A stretch of 57,648 bases of DNA from Mycobacteriales bacterium (GTDB taxonomy: Bacteria > Actinomycetota > Actinomycetes > JAFAQI01 > DASSKL01). The position numbers were made by a program, and so were the translations under genes. The notes beneath the pieces are model-generated. The model made no database searches. It was not told the origin of the DNA and was given only the letters and a program-made list of their open reading frames with translations. Where the stretch lies: assembly GCA_035690485.1 (NCBI GenBank), contig DASSKL010000070.1:1-57648 (forward strand), written 5' to 3'. This document shows, one piece after another, positions 34,456 to 43,297 of this stretch (position 1 is the first letter of the stretch; every line of letters starts with the position of its first letter).

Positions 34456-36357
34456 TCAGGGCAGGATTCCGGACACCCTCAGCTGCGCGACGACCGCTTC
34501 TGCTGCCTGCTCCGCCGTCATCGTCACCGTGTCGACCCGCAGCTCGGGTGACTCCGGGGCTTCGTAGGGCGAGTCGATGCCCGTGAAGTTCGGCAGCTCG
34601 CCGCGGCGCGCCTTGGCGTAGAGCCCCTTCACGTCCCGCTGCTCTGCATCGGCCAACGGAGTGTCGACGTGCACCTCGACGAACTCGCCCTCGTCGACCA
34701 GCGCCCGGGCCATCCGCCGCTCGGCCCGGAAGGGCGAGATGAACGACACCAGCACGATCAGCCCGGCGTCGACCATGAGCCGGGAGACCTCCGCGACCCG
34801 GCGGATGTTCTCGACCCGGTCGGCCTCCGTGAAGCCGAGGTCCTTGTTCAGCCCGTGCCGCACGTTGTCGCCGTCGAGCAGGTAGGTGTGCGCCCCCAGG
34901 GCGTGCAGCCGCTTCTCGACGAGGTTAGCGATCGTCGACTTGCCCGCACCCGACAGGCCGGTGAACCACACGACCGCCGGGCGGTGCCCCTTCAGCTCGG
35001 CATGCGCGACCTTGTTGACCTCGACCGCCTGCCAGTGCACGTTGTCCGACCGGCGCAGCGCGAAGTGCAGCAGGCCGGCGCCGACGGTGTTGTTGGTCAA
35101 CCGGTCGACGACGATGAAGCCGCCCATCTCCCGGTTGTCGGCGTAGGCATCGAAGGCCACCGGACGGTCGAGGTGCACGTTGCAGACGCCGATCTCGTTC
35201 AGCGCCAGCGTCGTGGCCGCGACGTGCTCCAGCGTGTTGACGTCGACGCGGTGCTTCGGCCGCGAGATCGACCCACCGACGGTGCGCGCGCCGATCTTGA
35301 CGAGGTAGGGCCGGCCCGGCAGCATCTCGTGCTCGCCCATCCAGACGACGTGCGCCTCGAACTGGTCGGCGCTGCCCGCCGGCGCGTCGCCCGCGCACAG
35401 CACGTCGCCACGGCTGCAGTCGATCTCGTCCGCGAGGGCGATCGTCACCGACTGGCCGGCCACCGCTTGGTCCAGGTCGCCGTCCATCGTCACGATGCGC
35501 GCGACGCGGCTCGTCGTGCCGGCCGGTACGACGCGCACGGGGTCGCCCACGCGGACGGTGCCGCCCACGATCTCGCCGGAGAAGCCGCGGAAGTCGAGGT
35601 TCGGCCGGTTGACCCACTGCACGGGCATCCGGAAAGGCCCCGCCTGCCGTTGGTCGGACACCTGCACGGTCTCCAGGAAGCCCATCAGCGTCGGACCGGC
35701 GTACCACGGTGTGTGGTCGGACAAGGACGTGATGTTGTCGCCGCGCAGCGCCGACACGGGGATGCACGTGACGTCGTCGATTCCGATCTCGGCGGCGAAC
35801 GCGCGGTAGTCGGCCTCGATCCGGTCGAAGGCGTCCTGCGAGTAGTCGACGAGGTCGAGCTTGTTGATCGCGACCGCGACGGTGCGGATGCCGAGGAGCG
35901 AGACGAGGTAGCTGTGCCGGCGGGTCTGGGTCAGCACGCCGTTGCGCGCGTCGACCAGGATCACCGCCACGTCGGCGGTCGAGGCACCGGTAACCATGTT
36001 GCGGGTGTACTGCTCGTGCCCGGGCGTGTCGGCGACGATGAACTTGCGGCGGTCGGTCGAGAAGAACCGGTAGGCCACGTCGATCGTGATGCCCTGCTCG
36101 CGCTCGGCGCCGAGCCCGTCGACCAGCAGCGCGAAGTCGAGGTCGCCGCCCTGGGTGCCGACCTTCTTCGAGTCGATCTCGAGTGCGGCCAGGTGGTCCT
36201 CGAAGACCATGTGCGACTCGTAGAGCAGCCGGCCGATCAGCGTGCTCTTGCCGTCGTCGACGCTGCCGCAGGTGATGAAGCGCAGCAGGCTCTTGTGCTG
36301 GTGCGCGTGCAGGTAGGCGTCGATGTCCTGCGCGATCAGGTCGGAGACGTGGGCCAT
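34456..36357 (-). CDS. cysNC: Bifunctional sulfate adenylyltransferase GTPase / APS kinase (CysNC)
   Basis: A 633-residue fusion. The CysN half has the GTPase G1 GSVDDGKST (31-39), G3 DTPGH (110-114) and NKLD, with an EF-Tu-like barrel behind it. The CysC half has P-loop GLSGAGKS (about 467-474), [15 protein letters not shown] and FISPFRAER. CysN drives APS synthesis by CysD through GTP hydrolysis; CysC makes PAPS. This fusion is common in actinobacteria. The ATG overlaps the cysD stop (TGATG). The operon start is next to a perfect KstR box, which is unusual for sulfate assimilation. Confidence 0.95.
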   Translation of the reverse strand: MAHVSDLIAQDIDAYLHAHQHKSLLRFITCGSVDDGKSTLIGRLLYESHMVFEDHLAALEIDSKKVGTQGGDLDFALLVDGLGAEREQGITIDVAYRFFSTDRRKFIVADTPGHEQYTRNMVTGASTADVAVILVDARNGVLTQTRRHSYLVSLLGIRTVAVAINKLDLVDYSQDAFDRIEADYRAFAAEIGIDDVTCIPVSALRGDNITSLSDHTPWYAGPTLMGFLETVQVSDQRQAGPFRMPVQWVNRPNLDFRGFSGEIVGGTVRVGDPVRVVPAGTTSRVARIVTMDGDLDQAVAGQSVTIALADEIDCSRGDVLCAGDAPAGSADQFEAHVVWMGEHEMLPGRPYLVKIGARTVGGSISRPKHRVDVNTLEHVAATTLALNEIGVCNVHLDRPVAFDAYADNREMGGFIVVDRLTNNTVGAGLLHFALRRSDNVHWQAVEVNKVAHAELKGHRPAVVWFTGLSGAGKSTIANLVEKRLHALGAHTYLLDGDNVRHGLNKDLGFTEADRVENIRRVAEVSRLMVDAGLIVLVSFISPFRAERRMARALVDEGEFVEVHVDTPLADAEQRDVKGLYAKARRGELPNFTGIDSPYEAPESPELRVDTVTMTAEQAAEAVVAQLRVSGILP

Positions 36358-37274
36358 CAGAAGTAGCCCTCTTGCTTCTTCTTCTCCATGGAGCCCGACG
36401 AGTCGAAGTCGATGACCCTGCCCTGTCGCTCGGACGTCGTGGTGAGCAGCATCTCCTGGATGATCGCCGGCAGCGTGTCGGCGGTGCTCTCGACGGCACC
36501 GGTCAGCGGGTAGCAGCCGAGGGTGCGAAAGCGCACGCTCTTCATCGTCGGCTGCTCGTCGGGCAGCAGCGGCATCCGGTCGTCGTCGACCATGATCAGC
36601 GTGCCGTCGCGCTCGACGACAGGTCGTTCCGCCGCGAAGTACAGCGGCACGATCGGGATCTGCTCGAGGTGGATGTACTGCCACACGTCGAGCTCGGTCC
36701 AGTTGGACAGCGGGAAGACGCGGATGTTCTCCCCCGCGTTGTGCCGCACGTTGTAGAGGCTCCACAGCTCGGGCCGCTGCTGCTTGGGATCCCAGCGGTG
36801 CTGCGCCGAACGGATCGAGAAGACACGCTCCTTGGCGCGTGACTTCTCCTCGTCGCGGCGCGCCCCGCCGAACGCCACATCGAAGCCGTGGAGGTCGAGC
36901 GCCTGCTTGAGCCCCTCGGTCTTCCACATGTCGGTGTGCACCGACGAGCCGTGCGTGAAGGGGTTGATGCCGAGCCTGACGCACTCGGGGTTCTGGTGCA
37001 CCAGCAGGTCGAGGCCGAGGTCGGCGACCAGCTTGTCGCGGAAGGCGTACATCTCCCGGAACTTCCACGTGGTGTCCACGTGCAGCAGCGGGAACGGCGG
37101 CTTCGACGGGTAGAAGGCCTTCAACGCCAGCCGCAGCATGACCGCGCTGTCCTTGCCGACGGAGTAGAGCATCACCGGCCGCTCGCTCTCGGCGACGGCC
37201 TCGCGCATGATGCGGATGCTCTCGGACTCCAGTCGCTGCAGGTGCGTCAGTGCTGGTGCGGCCATGGTGGTCAC
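36357..37274 (-). CDS. cysD: Sulfate adenylyltransferase subunit 2 (CysD)
   Basis: A 305-residue CysD: the PP-loop [89 protein letters not shown] and the C-terminal ..[11 protein letters not shown] are diagnostic. It forms APS from sulfate and ATP with CysN. The first possible start is GTG 37274, which is six bases after a TACCCT -10-like element and has no Shine-Dalgarno sequence, so the message may be leaderless; ATG 37265 is the alternative four codons in. The KstR box at 37291-37304 would overlie this promoter. Confidence 0.95.
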   Translation of the reverse strand: MTTMAAPALTHLQRLESESIRIMREAVAESERPVMLYSVGKDSAVMLRLALKAFYPSKPPFPLLHVDTTWKFREMYAFRDKLVADLGLDLLVHQNPECVRLGINPFTHGSSVHTDMWKTEGLKQALDLHGFDVAFGGARRDEEKSRAKERVFSIRSAQHRWDPKQQRPELWSLYNVRHNAGENIRVFPLSNWTELDVWQYIHLEQIPIVPLYFAAERPVVERDGTLIMVDDDRMPLLPDEQPTMKSVRFRTLGCYPLTGAVESTADTLPAIIQEMLLTTTSERQGRVIDFDSSGSMEKKKQEGYF

Positions 37275-37280
37275 GGAAAC

Positions 37281-37286
37281 AGGGTA
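37281..37286 (-). promoter_or_regulatory. Candidate -10 of cysD operon
   Basis: TACCCT on the minus strand fits TANNNT and is six bases from GTG 37274. The KstR box lies just upstream, within the would-be spacer. The -35 is poor. Confidence 0.4.
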
Positions 37287-37290
37287 GAAG

Positions 37291-37304
37291 TAGAACGTGT
37301 TCTA
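37291..37304. promoter_or_regulatory. Perfect palindromic KstR operator between cysD and a CopD-like gene
   Basis: TAGAACGTGTTCTA is an exact palindrome fulfilling the full consensus. It is 16 bases from the cysD start and 29 bases from the divergent membrane protein start. Confidence 0.85.
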
Positions 37305-37333
37305 TCGTGAGGCCGGTCGCCTAGGCTGCTGCG

Positions 37334-37735
37334 GTGCTCCCGGTCCACCTCGACACGATCCGCCTTTTCCTGCACGTGCTCGGCGCGACGATCTGGGTCG
37401 GCGGGCAGCTGACGCTCGCCGGGCTGGTGCCCGTGCTGCGTCGCATCTCGCCCGACGCGCCGCGCGAGGCGGCACGGCGGTTCAACGTCATCGGTTGGAG
37501 CGCGTTCGCGCTGCTCGTCGCGACCGGGATCTGGAACATCACCGCGCTGGGTGACCACGTGAGCGACAGCTATCGCGCCACGCTGTCGGCCAAGCTCGTC
37601 GTCGTGGCGATCTCGGGCATCGCGGCCTTCCTGCACATCCGGGCGACCTCGCGCCGGGGTCTCGCCGTCTGGGGCGCGCTGACCGGGCTGTCGGCGCTGG
37701 GCGCGCTGTTCCTCGGGATGCTGCTCGGCTCCTGA
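37334..37735 (+). CDS. Small four-helix membrane protein, CopD-like
   Basis: A 133-residue integral membrane protein with about four hydrophobic helices. The first, LDTIRLFLHVLGATIWVGGQLTLAGLVPVLRR, with its His and the WVGG phrase, resembles the CopD/DUF2269-like family. A conserved-looking His also lies in FLHIRATSR. Function is not known; relatives are linked to copper or to haem-like redox membrane proteins. GTG 37334 stands six bases after TAGGCT (37322-37327), a TANNNT -10, so it is probably leaderless; the KstR box overlies the -35 area, suggesting sterol induction together with cysD. Confidence 0.75.
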   Translation: MLPVHLDTIRLFLHVLGATIWVGGQLTLAGLVPVLRRISPDAPREAARRFNVIGWSAFALLVATGIWNITALGDHVSDSYRATLSAKLVVVAISGIAAFLHIRATSRRGLAVWGALTGLSALGALFLGMLLGS

Positions 37736-37745
37736 CACCGTCAGG
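37731..37745. terminator. Short hairpin across convergent stop codons
   Basis: CCTGAC pairs with GTCAGG around ACC. It includes the TGA of the CopD-like gene (37733-37735) and the stop of the Rieske gene (37741-37743). Confidence 0.35.
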
Positions 37746-38154
37746 TGGCGAAGACCTGACCGTCGCGCACGGTCACCGGCAACGACTGCAGCGGGCGGGC
37801 AGCCGGCCCCCGGACGACCGCGCCGGTCGTGGCGTCGAAGACCGACCCGTGGCACGGGCACTCGAGCCGTGACCCGGCCGGTGAGACGGTGCAGCCCTGG
37901 TGGGTGCAGATGGGGCTGAACGCCGCCGCCGTGTCGGCAGTCGGCCGGCCGACGATGATCGACGCGCCGCCCGGCACGGTCACCGACACCGCCTCGCCGA
38001 CCGGGATCGCGTCGAGCGCGACCAAGGGGTCGGAGGTGGACAGCCGGATGGCGGGCGAGGCGCCCCGCCCCGCGCTCGCACAGCCGGTGAGGACGGCCGC
38101 GCAGACGGCGCAGGCTCCGGCCAGCAGGCCGCGGCGCGAAACCGCAGGGGTCAC
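37741..38154 (-). CDS. Exported Rieske [2Fe-2S] lipoprotein
   Basis: A 137-residue Rieske protein. The cluster motifs are CTHQGC and CPCHGS (CxHxxC and CxxHxS), giving the two-Cys two-His ligand set. The N-terminus has a twin-arginine SRRGLLAG followed by a hydrophobic stretch ending in the lipobox LTGC, so it should be exported folded by Tat and lipid-anchored. GTG 38154 overlaps the MFS stop (GTGA). No cytochrome b partner is nearby. It is probably an electron carrier on the outer face of the membrane. Confidence 0.88.
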   Translation of the reverse strand: MTPAVSRRGLLAGACAVCAAVLTGCASAGRGASPAIRLSTSDPLVALDAIPVGEAVSVTVPGGASIIVGRPTADTAAAFSPICTHQGCTVSPAGSRLECPCHGSVFDATTGAVVRGPAARPLQSLPVTVRDGQVFAT

Positions 38155-39662
38155 GCCGCCCCCGCCATCGGCAGCTGTCCGCCGCGCGGGCTCTCCGCCC
38201 GGATCAGCACCAACGTGGCCACGAAGCCGGCCAGCGCGAAGTAGGCGCCCACCCGGAACGCCGAGTCCCAACCGTGCACGGTCGCCTGCTGCAGCAACGC
38301 GAGCTTCGCCTGCTGTGTCGGCGGCCCGGACAGTCCGGCGAGCAGGCTGTGCAGCCGGTGGTCGAACGCCGAGCCGAACACCGTGATCAGCGCGGAGAGC
38401 CCGAGCGTGCCGCCCACCTGCTGGCCGACGTTGAGCATCGCCGACGCGATGCCGCTGTCCTCGGGCGCGACACCGGCGACGGCGCCCAGCGTGATGGGCA
38501 CGAAGATCAGCCCCATCCCCGCGGCGATCATCAGCATCGGCGGCACGATGCCGGTCGCGTAGGTCGAATGGACGCTCAGGTGGGAGAGCAACCACAGCCC
38601 GCCACCGGCGAGCAGCGTGCCGCTCGCGATGAGGTTGCGCGGGGCCAGCTTGGTCACCAGCCGGCTCGCCACCTGGGCCATCACCACGATCACCGCGCTC
38701 ACCGGCAGGAACGCGAAGCCGGCCTTCAGCGGCGAGAAGCCCAGCACCTCCTGCACGAACTGCGTGAGGAAGAAGAACATCGCGAACACTGCGGCACCCA
38801 CGATGAGCATCACGACGTAGGTGCCGACCCGGGTCCGGTCACGGAAGAGCCGCAGCGGCATCAGTGGCTGCGGCGTACGCGCCTCCACGACGACGAACGC
38901 GACGAGCAGGGGTACGGCGACGGCCAGCGCGACCACGGTGACCGCGTCGCTCCACCCGTCGCTCGCGGCGTGAATCAGCCCGTAGACGAGGCTCGCCATG
39001 CCGAGCGTCGACGTCAGCGCGCCGGCGATGTCGAGCCGGCCGGTGCTGCGCGCGTTGTCGTCGGTGACGAACGGCGCGGCGACGGCCAGCGCGATCCCGA
39101 TCGGGGCGTTGACGAACAGCACCCAGCGCCAGGACAGGGCGTCGGTCAGCACGCCACCGAGGATCAGCCCGATCGCGGCCCCCGCGCCGGAGACCGCGGC
39201 GTAGACACCGAACGCCTTGTTGCGCGCCGGCCCCTCCGCGAACGTCGTCGTGATCAGCGCGAGCGCGGTCGGCGAGGCGATCGCGCCGCCGATGCCCTGC
39301 AGCGCCCGCATCGCGAGAAGCATCGTCTGGTCCTGCGCGAACCCGCCGGCGAGGCTCGCCAGCGCGAACAGCAGCACGCCGGTGATGAACATGCGCCGCC
39401 GGCCGAACAGGTCACCCATGCGCCCGCCGAGCAGCAGCAGGCCGCCGAAGGTCAGCGTGTAGGCGTTGAGCACCCAGGCGAGCGAGGTCTGGCTGAAGTG
39501 CAGCGCGTCGCGGATGTGCGGCAGCGCGATGTTCACGATGGTGGCGTCGAGCACGACCATCAGCTGTGCGCTGGCGATCACGCCCAGGGCCAGCCCCGGG
39601 TGCGGTCGCCGGCGCCCGCCGCCTGCGTCGACGTCAGGCCGGTCGGGGCTGAACGTGGTCAT
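38151..39662 (-). CDS. MFS drug exporter, DHA2 (14-TM, EmrB/QacA) family
   Basis: A 503-residue transporter with about 14 membrane helices. The N-terminal LMVVLDATIVNIALPHIRDAL is a strong DHA2 signature, motif A is GGRMGDLFGRRRMF and motif C-like GAGAAIGLILGGVLTDALSWRWVLFVNAPIG follows. Such proteins export hydrophobic compounds by proton antiport. It is translationally coupled to the Rieske lipoprotein, an odd pairing. A perfect nine-pair hairpin lies just upstream of its start and there is no visible TetR neighbour. Confidence 0.92.
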   Translation of the reverse strand: MTTFSPDRPDVDAGGGRRRPHPGLALGVIASAQLMVVLDATIVNIALPHIRDALHFSQTSLAWVLNAYTLTFGGLLLLGGRMGDLFGRRRMFITGVLLFALASLAGGFAQDQTMLLAMRALQGIGGAIASPTALALITTTFAEGPARNKAFGVYAAVSGAGAAIGLILGGVLTDALSWRWVLFVNAPIGIALAVAAPFVTDDNARSTGRLDIAGALTSTLGMASLVYGLIHAASDGWSDAVTVVALAVAVPLLVAFVVVEARTPQPLMPLRLFRDRTRVGTYVVMLIVGAAVFAMFFFLTQFVQEVLGFSPLKAGFAFLPVSAVIVVMAQVASRLVTKLAPRNLIASGTLLAGGGLWLLSHLSVHSTYATGIVPPMLMIAAGMGLIFVPITLGAVAGVAPEDSGIASAMLNVGQQVGGTLGLSALITVFGSAFDHRLHSLLAGLSGPPTQQAKLALLQQATVHGWDSAFRVGAYFALAGFVATLVLIRAESPRGGQLPMAGAA

Positions 39663-39675
39663 CAGGCCAACCTAA

Positions 39676-39697
39676 CCGCCGCGGCCGACCGCGGCGG
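39676..39697. promoter_or_regulatory. Perfect inverted repeat upstream of MFS gene
   Basis: CCGCCGCGG and CCGCGGCGG form nine-base arms around CCGA. It starts 14 bases before the MFS ATG and would cover its leader; operator or RNA hairpin. GC composition makes chance repeats more likely than usual. Confidence 0.4.
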
Positions 39698-39758
39698 GCG
39701 GTGTGATCACCGTCACCCCCGGCCGGGTGGCGACCCCTGCACCGGGTATGCCGCTGGC

Positions 39759-40304
39759 ATGAGCAACGTCGCCGAGAACCTCACCGACAAGGTCCGCGAG
39801 ACGGCCCATCGCGAGGCCGCGGAGTACACACAGGGCGAGGACCGGCCCCTGGCCGGTTACACCGCCACGATGGGCACCTACGCGCTGACCGCCGCCGCGC
39901 TCGTCGCCGCCAGCCGGCTGATGGGCCGGCGCGGACCGGCAGCGGTGCCGTGGGCCGACCTGGCGCTCTCGTCGCTCGCGACGTTCAAGCTGTCACGGCT
40001 GATCGCCAGGGACCCGGTCACCAGCCCGCTACGCGCGCCGTTCACCCACTACGACGGGCTGACCGGCCCCTCCGAGCTGCACGAGGAGCCCCGCGAGGAC
40101 AGCACCTGGCGGCACGCGATCGGCGAGCTGCTGACCTGCCCGTTCTGCGTGTCGCAGTGGGTGGCCACCGGCTTCGTGAGCGGCCTGGTGCTGGCCCCGC
40201 GGTTCACCCGGCTCGCGGCCTCGACGTTCGGCGTGGTGGCGGTGTCCGACTTCCTGCAGTTCGCGCACGCGGCGATCGAGCAGGCCACCGGCGAGGCCAA
40301 GTAG
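39759..40304 (+). CDS. DUF1360 membrane protein
   Basis: A 181-residue protein with three to four hydrophobic segments. RLIARDPVTSPLRAPFTHYDG and ELLTCPFCVSQWVATGFVSGLVLAP are the signature of DUF1360 proteins, whose role is unknown; some are spore-coat or membrane related. The N-terminal 30 residues are polar. ATG 39759 lacks a Shine-Dalgarno sequence and may be leaderless. It lies between the MFS gene (divergent) and an SDR (convergent). Confidence 0.82.
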   Translation: MSNVAENLTDKVRETAHREAAEYTQGEDRPLAGYTATMGTYALTAAALVAASRLMGRRGPAAVPWADLALSSLATFKLSRLIARDPVTSPLRAPFTHYDGLTGPSELHEEPREDSTWRHAIGELLTCPFCVSQWVATGFVSGLVLAPRFTRLAASTFGVVAVSDFLQFAHAAIEQATGEAK

Positions 40305-40321
40305 TCGGGCCTACTCCTTGG
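40297..40321. terminator. Interrupted hairpin across convergent stops
   Basis: CCAAGTAG faces CTA-ctc-CTTGG with a three-base bulge. It contains the stop of the DUF1360 gene (40302-40304) and that of the SDR (40311-40313). Confidence 0.35.
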
Positions 40322-41228
40322 GGATCTGGCCGCCCATGTTCGCGTTCTTGGCGGCCTTGGCGACGAGGTCCGGCACGACCGAGCCGAGCTCGCTCGGGTC
40401 CCACCGGGCGCCCTTGTCGGCCCCCGGTCCGGCGTGCCAGCCCTCGGCGACGCTGATCTCGCCGCCGCGGACGTTGAACACCCGGCCGGTCACGCCCGTG
40501 CAGTCGCCGCTGCCGAGCCAGACGACCAGTGGGGCGATGTTCGAGGGGTCGCGCGGGTCCCAGCCCTCGTCGAGCGGCTTCGCCCCACCGGGCATGAGGT
40601 TCTCGGTCATGCGGGTGAGCGCGCCGGGTGCGATCGCGTTGACGAGTACGCCGTAGCGCTCGAGCTCCTTGGCGGCGATGACCGTGAAGGCGGCGATGCC
40701 GGCCTTGGCCGCCCCGTAGTTGGTCTGGCCGACGTTGCCGTAGATGCCGGAGGCCGAGCTGGTGTTGACGATGCGCGCGTCGACCGGCTCGCCCGCCTTG
40801 GCCTTGTCGCGCCAGTGACCGACGGCGACGCGGGTCGGGGCGAAGGTGCCGCGCAGGTGCACCTTGATGACGGCGTCCCACTCGTCGGGCGTCATGTTGA
40901 ACAGCATCCGGTCACGCAGGATGCCGGCGTTGTTGACCAGCGTGTGCAGCTCGCCGAACGTGTCGATCGCGGTGCGCACGAGCCGCTCGGCGCCCTCCCA
41001 ATCGGACACGTCGTCGTAGTTGGCGACCGCCTCGCCGCCCATCGCCTTGATCTCGTCGACGACCTGCTGGGCCGGCGCGTCGTCGGAGCCGACACCGTCG
41101 GCCGAGCCGCCGACGTCGTTGACGACGACCATGGCGCCCTGGCGAGCGAACTCCAGCGCCTCCTCCCGGCCGATGCCGCGGCCGGCGCCGGTGACGATGA
41201 CGACGCGGCCGTCGCACAGTGCAGACAT
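40311..41228 (-). CDS. Short-chain dehydrogenase, Rv3548c-like
   Basis: A 305-residue SDR with TGAGRGIG (13-20), VVVNDVGGSADG, NNAGILRDRMLFN, VNTSSASG and YGAAKAGIAAFT. The extended C-terminus (VRGGEISVAEGWHAGPGADKGARWDPSELG) resembles mycobacterial Rv3548c-type dehydrogenases and the hydroxyacyl-CoA dehydrogenase domain of peroxisomal MFE2. It is a paralogue of the SDR at 11009-11908. ATG 41228. It is third in the order dehydrogenase-SDR-SDR on this strand and likely oxidises a hydroxyacyl-CoA. Confidence 0.85.
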   Translation of the reverse strand: MSALCDGRVVIVTGAGRGIGREEALEFARQGAMVVVNDVGGSADGVGSDDAPAQQVVDEIKAMGGEAVANYDDVSDWEGAERLVRTAIDTFGELHTLVNNAGILRDRMLFNMTPDEWDAVIKVHLRGTFAPTRVAVGHWRDKAKAGEPVDARIVNTSSASGIYGNVGQTNYGAAKAGIAAFTVIAAKELERYGVLVNAIAPGALTRMTENLMPGGAKPLDEGWDPRDPSNIAPLVVWLGSGDCTGVTGRVFNVRGGEISVAEGWHAGPGADKGARWDPSELGSVVPDLVAKAAKNANMGGQIPKE

Positions 41229-41257
41229 GACTTTCGGTCTCCGTTTCTTCGTGGCGA

Positions 41258-42055
41258 TCAGGAAGCGGGGTGCGGGATCGATCCCAGCTCGTCGAGCAAG
41301 GTCTGCGAGTAGGTGACCCGACCGGTCAGCGTCCGCGGGTCGCCGCTGCACAGCGCGAGCGCGGCTCGGGCCATGACCTCGGGCGGCTCGACCCGGTCGG
41401 GGTCGGTGTCGTCGGTGACGAGGTGGTGGAACAGCGTCCCCGGCGTCGGCACCACCCGGTTGGGCGACAGCGCGTTGACCGCGATGCCCGCGTCGTAGAC
41501 CTCGGACGCGAGCCCGGTGGTGAAGCGTTCGAGCGCGGCCTTGCACATGCCGTAGACGGTGCCTCCGATCCGGCCCGCATCGGGCTTCGGGTGCACCGCG
41601 GCGATCGACGAGATGTTGAGGATCCAGCCGGAGCCGCGCTCGCGCATGCCGGGCAGCACCAGCTGCGCCAGGTGGAACGGCGCGTTGACCTGCACCTCGA
41701 ACATCAGGTCCATGCGCTTGGCCGGGAAGTCGGCGACCGGCAGGAAGTAGGTCACCGCCGCGTTGTTGACGAGGACGTCGACGGGCCCGAGCGCGTGCTC
41801 GCTCTCGGCCACCAGCCGCTCGCGGTCCTCGCGCCGCGACAGGTCGGCCGGGATCGCGACGGCGGTGCCGCCGGCCGCGCGGATCCGCTCGACGGTCTCG
41901 TTGATCGTGCCCTCGAGCGCGCTCTGCCCGGGATCGACGGTGCGGGCGGCGACCGCCACCCGCGCGCCCTCCGCGGCGAACAGCTCGGCGATCGCGGCCC
42001 CGATGCCGCGACTTGCCCCGGTCACGATCGCGGTCTTGCCGTCGAGTGCGCTCAC
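41258..42055 (-). CDS. Short-chain dehydrogenase
   Basis: A 265-residue classical SDR with TGASRGIG (12-19), VAVAARTVDPGQ, NNAAVTYFLPVADF, ILNISSIAA with catalytic Ser, and YGMCKAALERFTTGLASE with Tyr/Lys. The C-terminal region differs from the other SDRs here (RTLTGRVTYSQTLLDELG), a pattern seen in citronellol/citronellal-type or Rv3549c-like dehydrogenases. GTG 42055. It lies 29 bases ahead of the Rv3548c-like SDR and 58 bases after the acyl-CoA dehydrogenase, likely the same operon. The alcohol or hydroxyacyl substrate is unknown. Confidence 0.82.
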   Translation of the reverse strand: MSALDGKTAIVTGASRGIGAAIAELFAAEGARVAVAARTVDPGQSALEGTINETVERIRAAGGTAVAIPADLSRREDRERLVAESEHALGPVDVLVNNAAVTYFLPVADFPAKRMDLMFEVQVNAPFHLAQLVLPGMRERGSGWILNISSIAAVHPKPDAGRIGGTVYGMCKAALERFTTGLASEVYDAGIAVNALSPNRVVPTPGTLFHHLVTDDTDPDRVEPPEVMARAALALCSGDPRTLTGRVTYSQTLLDELGSIPHPAS

Positions 42056-42113
42056 GAGTCCCGCATCCTGTCGAGGTAAGGCGACGTTGTCGAGCGTCGT
42101 TCGGTTTTCACCG

Positions 42114-43256
42114 TCAGACGCCGAGGGAACGGCCGACGATCTCCTTCATGATCTCTGTGGTGCCGCCGTAGATCGTCTGGATGCGGCAGTCGAGGTAGGC
42201 CTTGGCGATGGGGTACTCGAGCATGTAGCCGTAGCCGCCGTGCAGCTGCACGCAGCGGTCGATGACCTTCTTCTGCAGCTCGGTCGTCCACCACTTCGCC
42301 ATCGCCGCGTCGCTCGGCGACAGGTTGCCGGCGTTGTGCTCGGTGATGCACCGGTCGACGAAGACCCGGGCGATCTCCACCTCCGTAGCCATCTCGGCCA
42401 GGGCGAAGCGGCTGTTCTGGAAGGTGCCGATCGGCCTGCCGAACGCCTCCCGCTCCTTGCAGTAGGCGACCGTCACCTCGAGCGCCCACTCAGCCGAGGC
42501 CACCGCGCTCACCGCGATCGACAGCCGCTCCTGCGGGAGGTTCTGCATCAGGTAGATGAAGCCCTGGCCCTCCTCGCCGAGCAGGTTGGCCTTCGGCACG
42601 CGGACGTCGGAGAAGAACAGCTCCGCGGTGTCCTGCGCCTTCAGCCCCATCTTGTCGAGGTTGCGGCCGCGCTCGAACCCGGGCATCCCGCGCTCGACCA
42701 TCAGCAGGCTGATGCCCTTGTGCCCGGCCTCCGGGTCGGTGCGGGCGACGACGATGACGATGTCGGAGTGGATGCCGTTGGTGATGAACGTCTTCTGCCC
42801 GTTGACGACGTAGTCGCCACCGTCCTTGAGCGCGGTCGTCTTGATGCCCTGCAGGTCGCTGCCGGCTGCGGGCTCGGTCATCGCGATCGCCGTGATGATC
42901 TCGCCGGAGCAGACGCCCGGCAGCCAGCGCTGCTTCTGCTCGTCGTTGAGCAGCCGCACGAGGTACGGCGCGACGACGTCGTTCTGCAGGCTGTAGCCGA
43001 CTCCGGTCGCGCCGGCGCGCGCCATCTCCTCGTCGAGGATCGCGTTGTAGCGGAAGTCGGCCTGGCCGCCACCGCCGTAGGCCTCGTCGATCTCGAAGCC
43101 GAGGAGCCCCTGCGCGCCGGCCTTTGTCCAGACCTCGCGGTCGACGATGCCGGCGGACTCCCAGGCGGCGTGGTGCGGGGCGATCTCCTTGTCGATGAAC
43201 GCCCGGACCATCTCGCGGAAGCCGGCGTGCTCGGAGTCGAAGATCTGCCGCTGCAT
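42114..43256 (-). CDS. Acyl-CoA dehydrogenase, long-chain type
   Basis: A 380-residue acyl-CoA dehydrogenase with IAMTEPAAGSDLQGIKTTA, NGQKTFITNGIHSD, EREAFGRPIGTFQNSRF and QLHGGYGYMLEYPIAKAYLDCRIQTIYGGTTEIMKEIV. The base is probably the Glu in MLEYP, as in long-chain and isovaleryl-type enzymes, because the YEG position reads YGG. It is a complete stand-alone enzyme unlike the ChsE pair. It heads an operon with two SDRs, opposite an F420 enzyme, with a palindrome between the two starts. Fatty-acyl or side-chain CoA substrates are both possible. Confidence 0.88.
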   Translation of the reverse strand: MQRQIFDSEHAGFREMVRAFIDKEIAPHHAAWESAGIVDREVWTKAGAQGLLGFEIDEAYGGGGQADFRYNAILDEEMARAGATGVGYSLQNDVVAPYLVRLLNDEQKQRWLPGVCSGEIITAIAMTEPAAGSDLQGIKTTALKDGGDYVVNGQKTFITNGIHSDIVIVVARTDPEAGHKGISLLMVERGMPGFERGRNLDKMGLKAQDTAELFFSDVRVPKANLLGEEGQGFIYLMQNLPQERLSIAVSAVASAEWALEVTVAYCKEREAFGRPIGTFQNSRFALAEMATEVEIARVFVDRCITEHNAGNLSPSDAAMAKWWTTELQKKVIDRCVQLHGGYGYMLEYPIAKAYLDCRIQTIYGGTTEIMKEIVGRSLGV

Positions 43257-43269
43257 GGGGTCCCCTCTG

Positions 43270-43289
43270 ATCTGACGTCGACCTCAGAT
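43270..43289. promoter_or_regulatory. Palindrome between acyl-CoA dehydrogenase and LLM gene
   Basis: Arms ATCTGA and TCAGAT flank a GTCGAC centre, 20 bases with one mismatched pair. It lies at the -35 area of the LLM gene and at the start site area of the divergent operon (TAGAAT -10 at 43288-43293). It is unlike the KstR box, so another regulator is implied. Confidence 0.5.
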
Positions 43290-43297
43290 TCTAGTGC

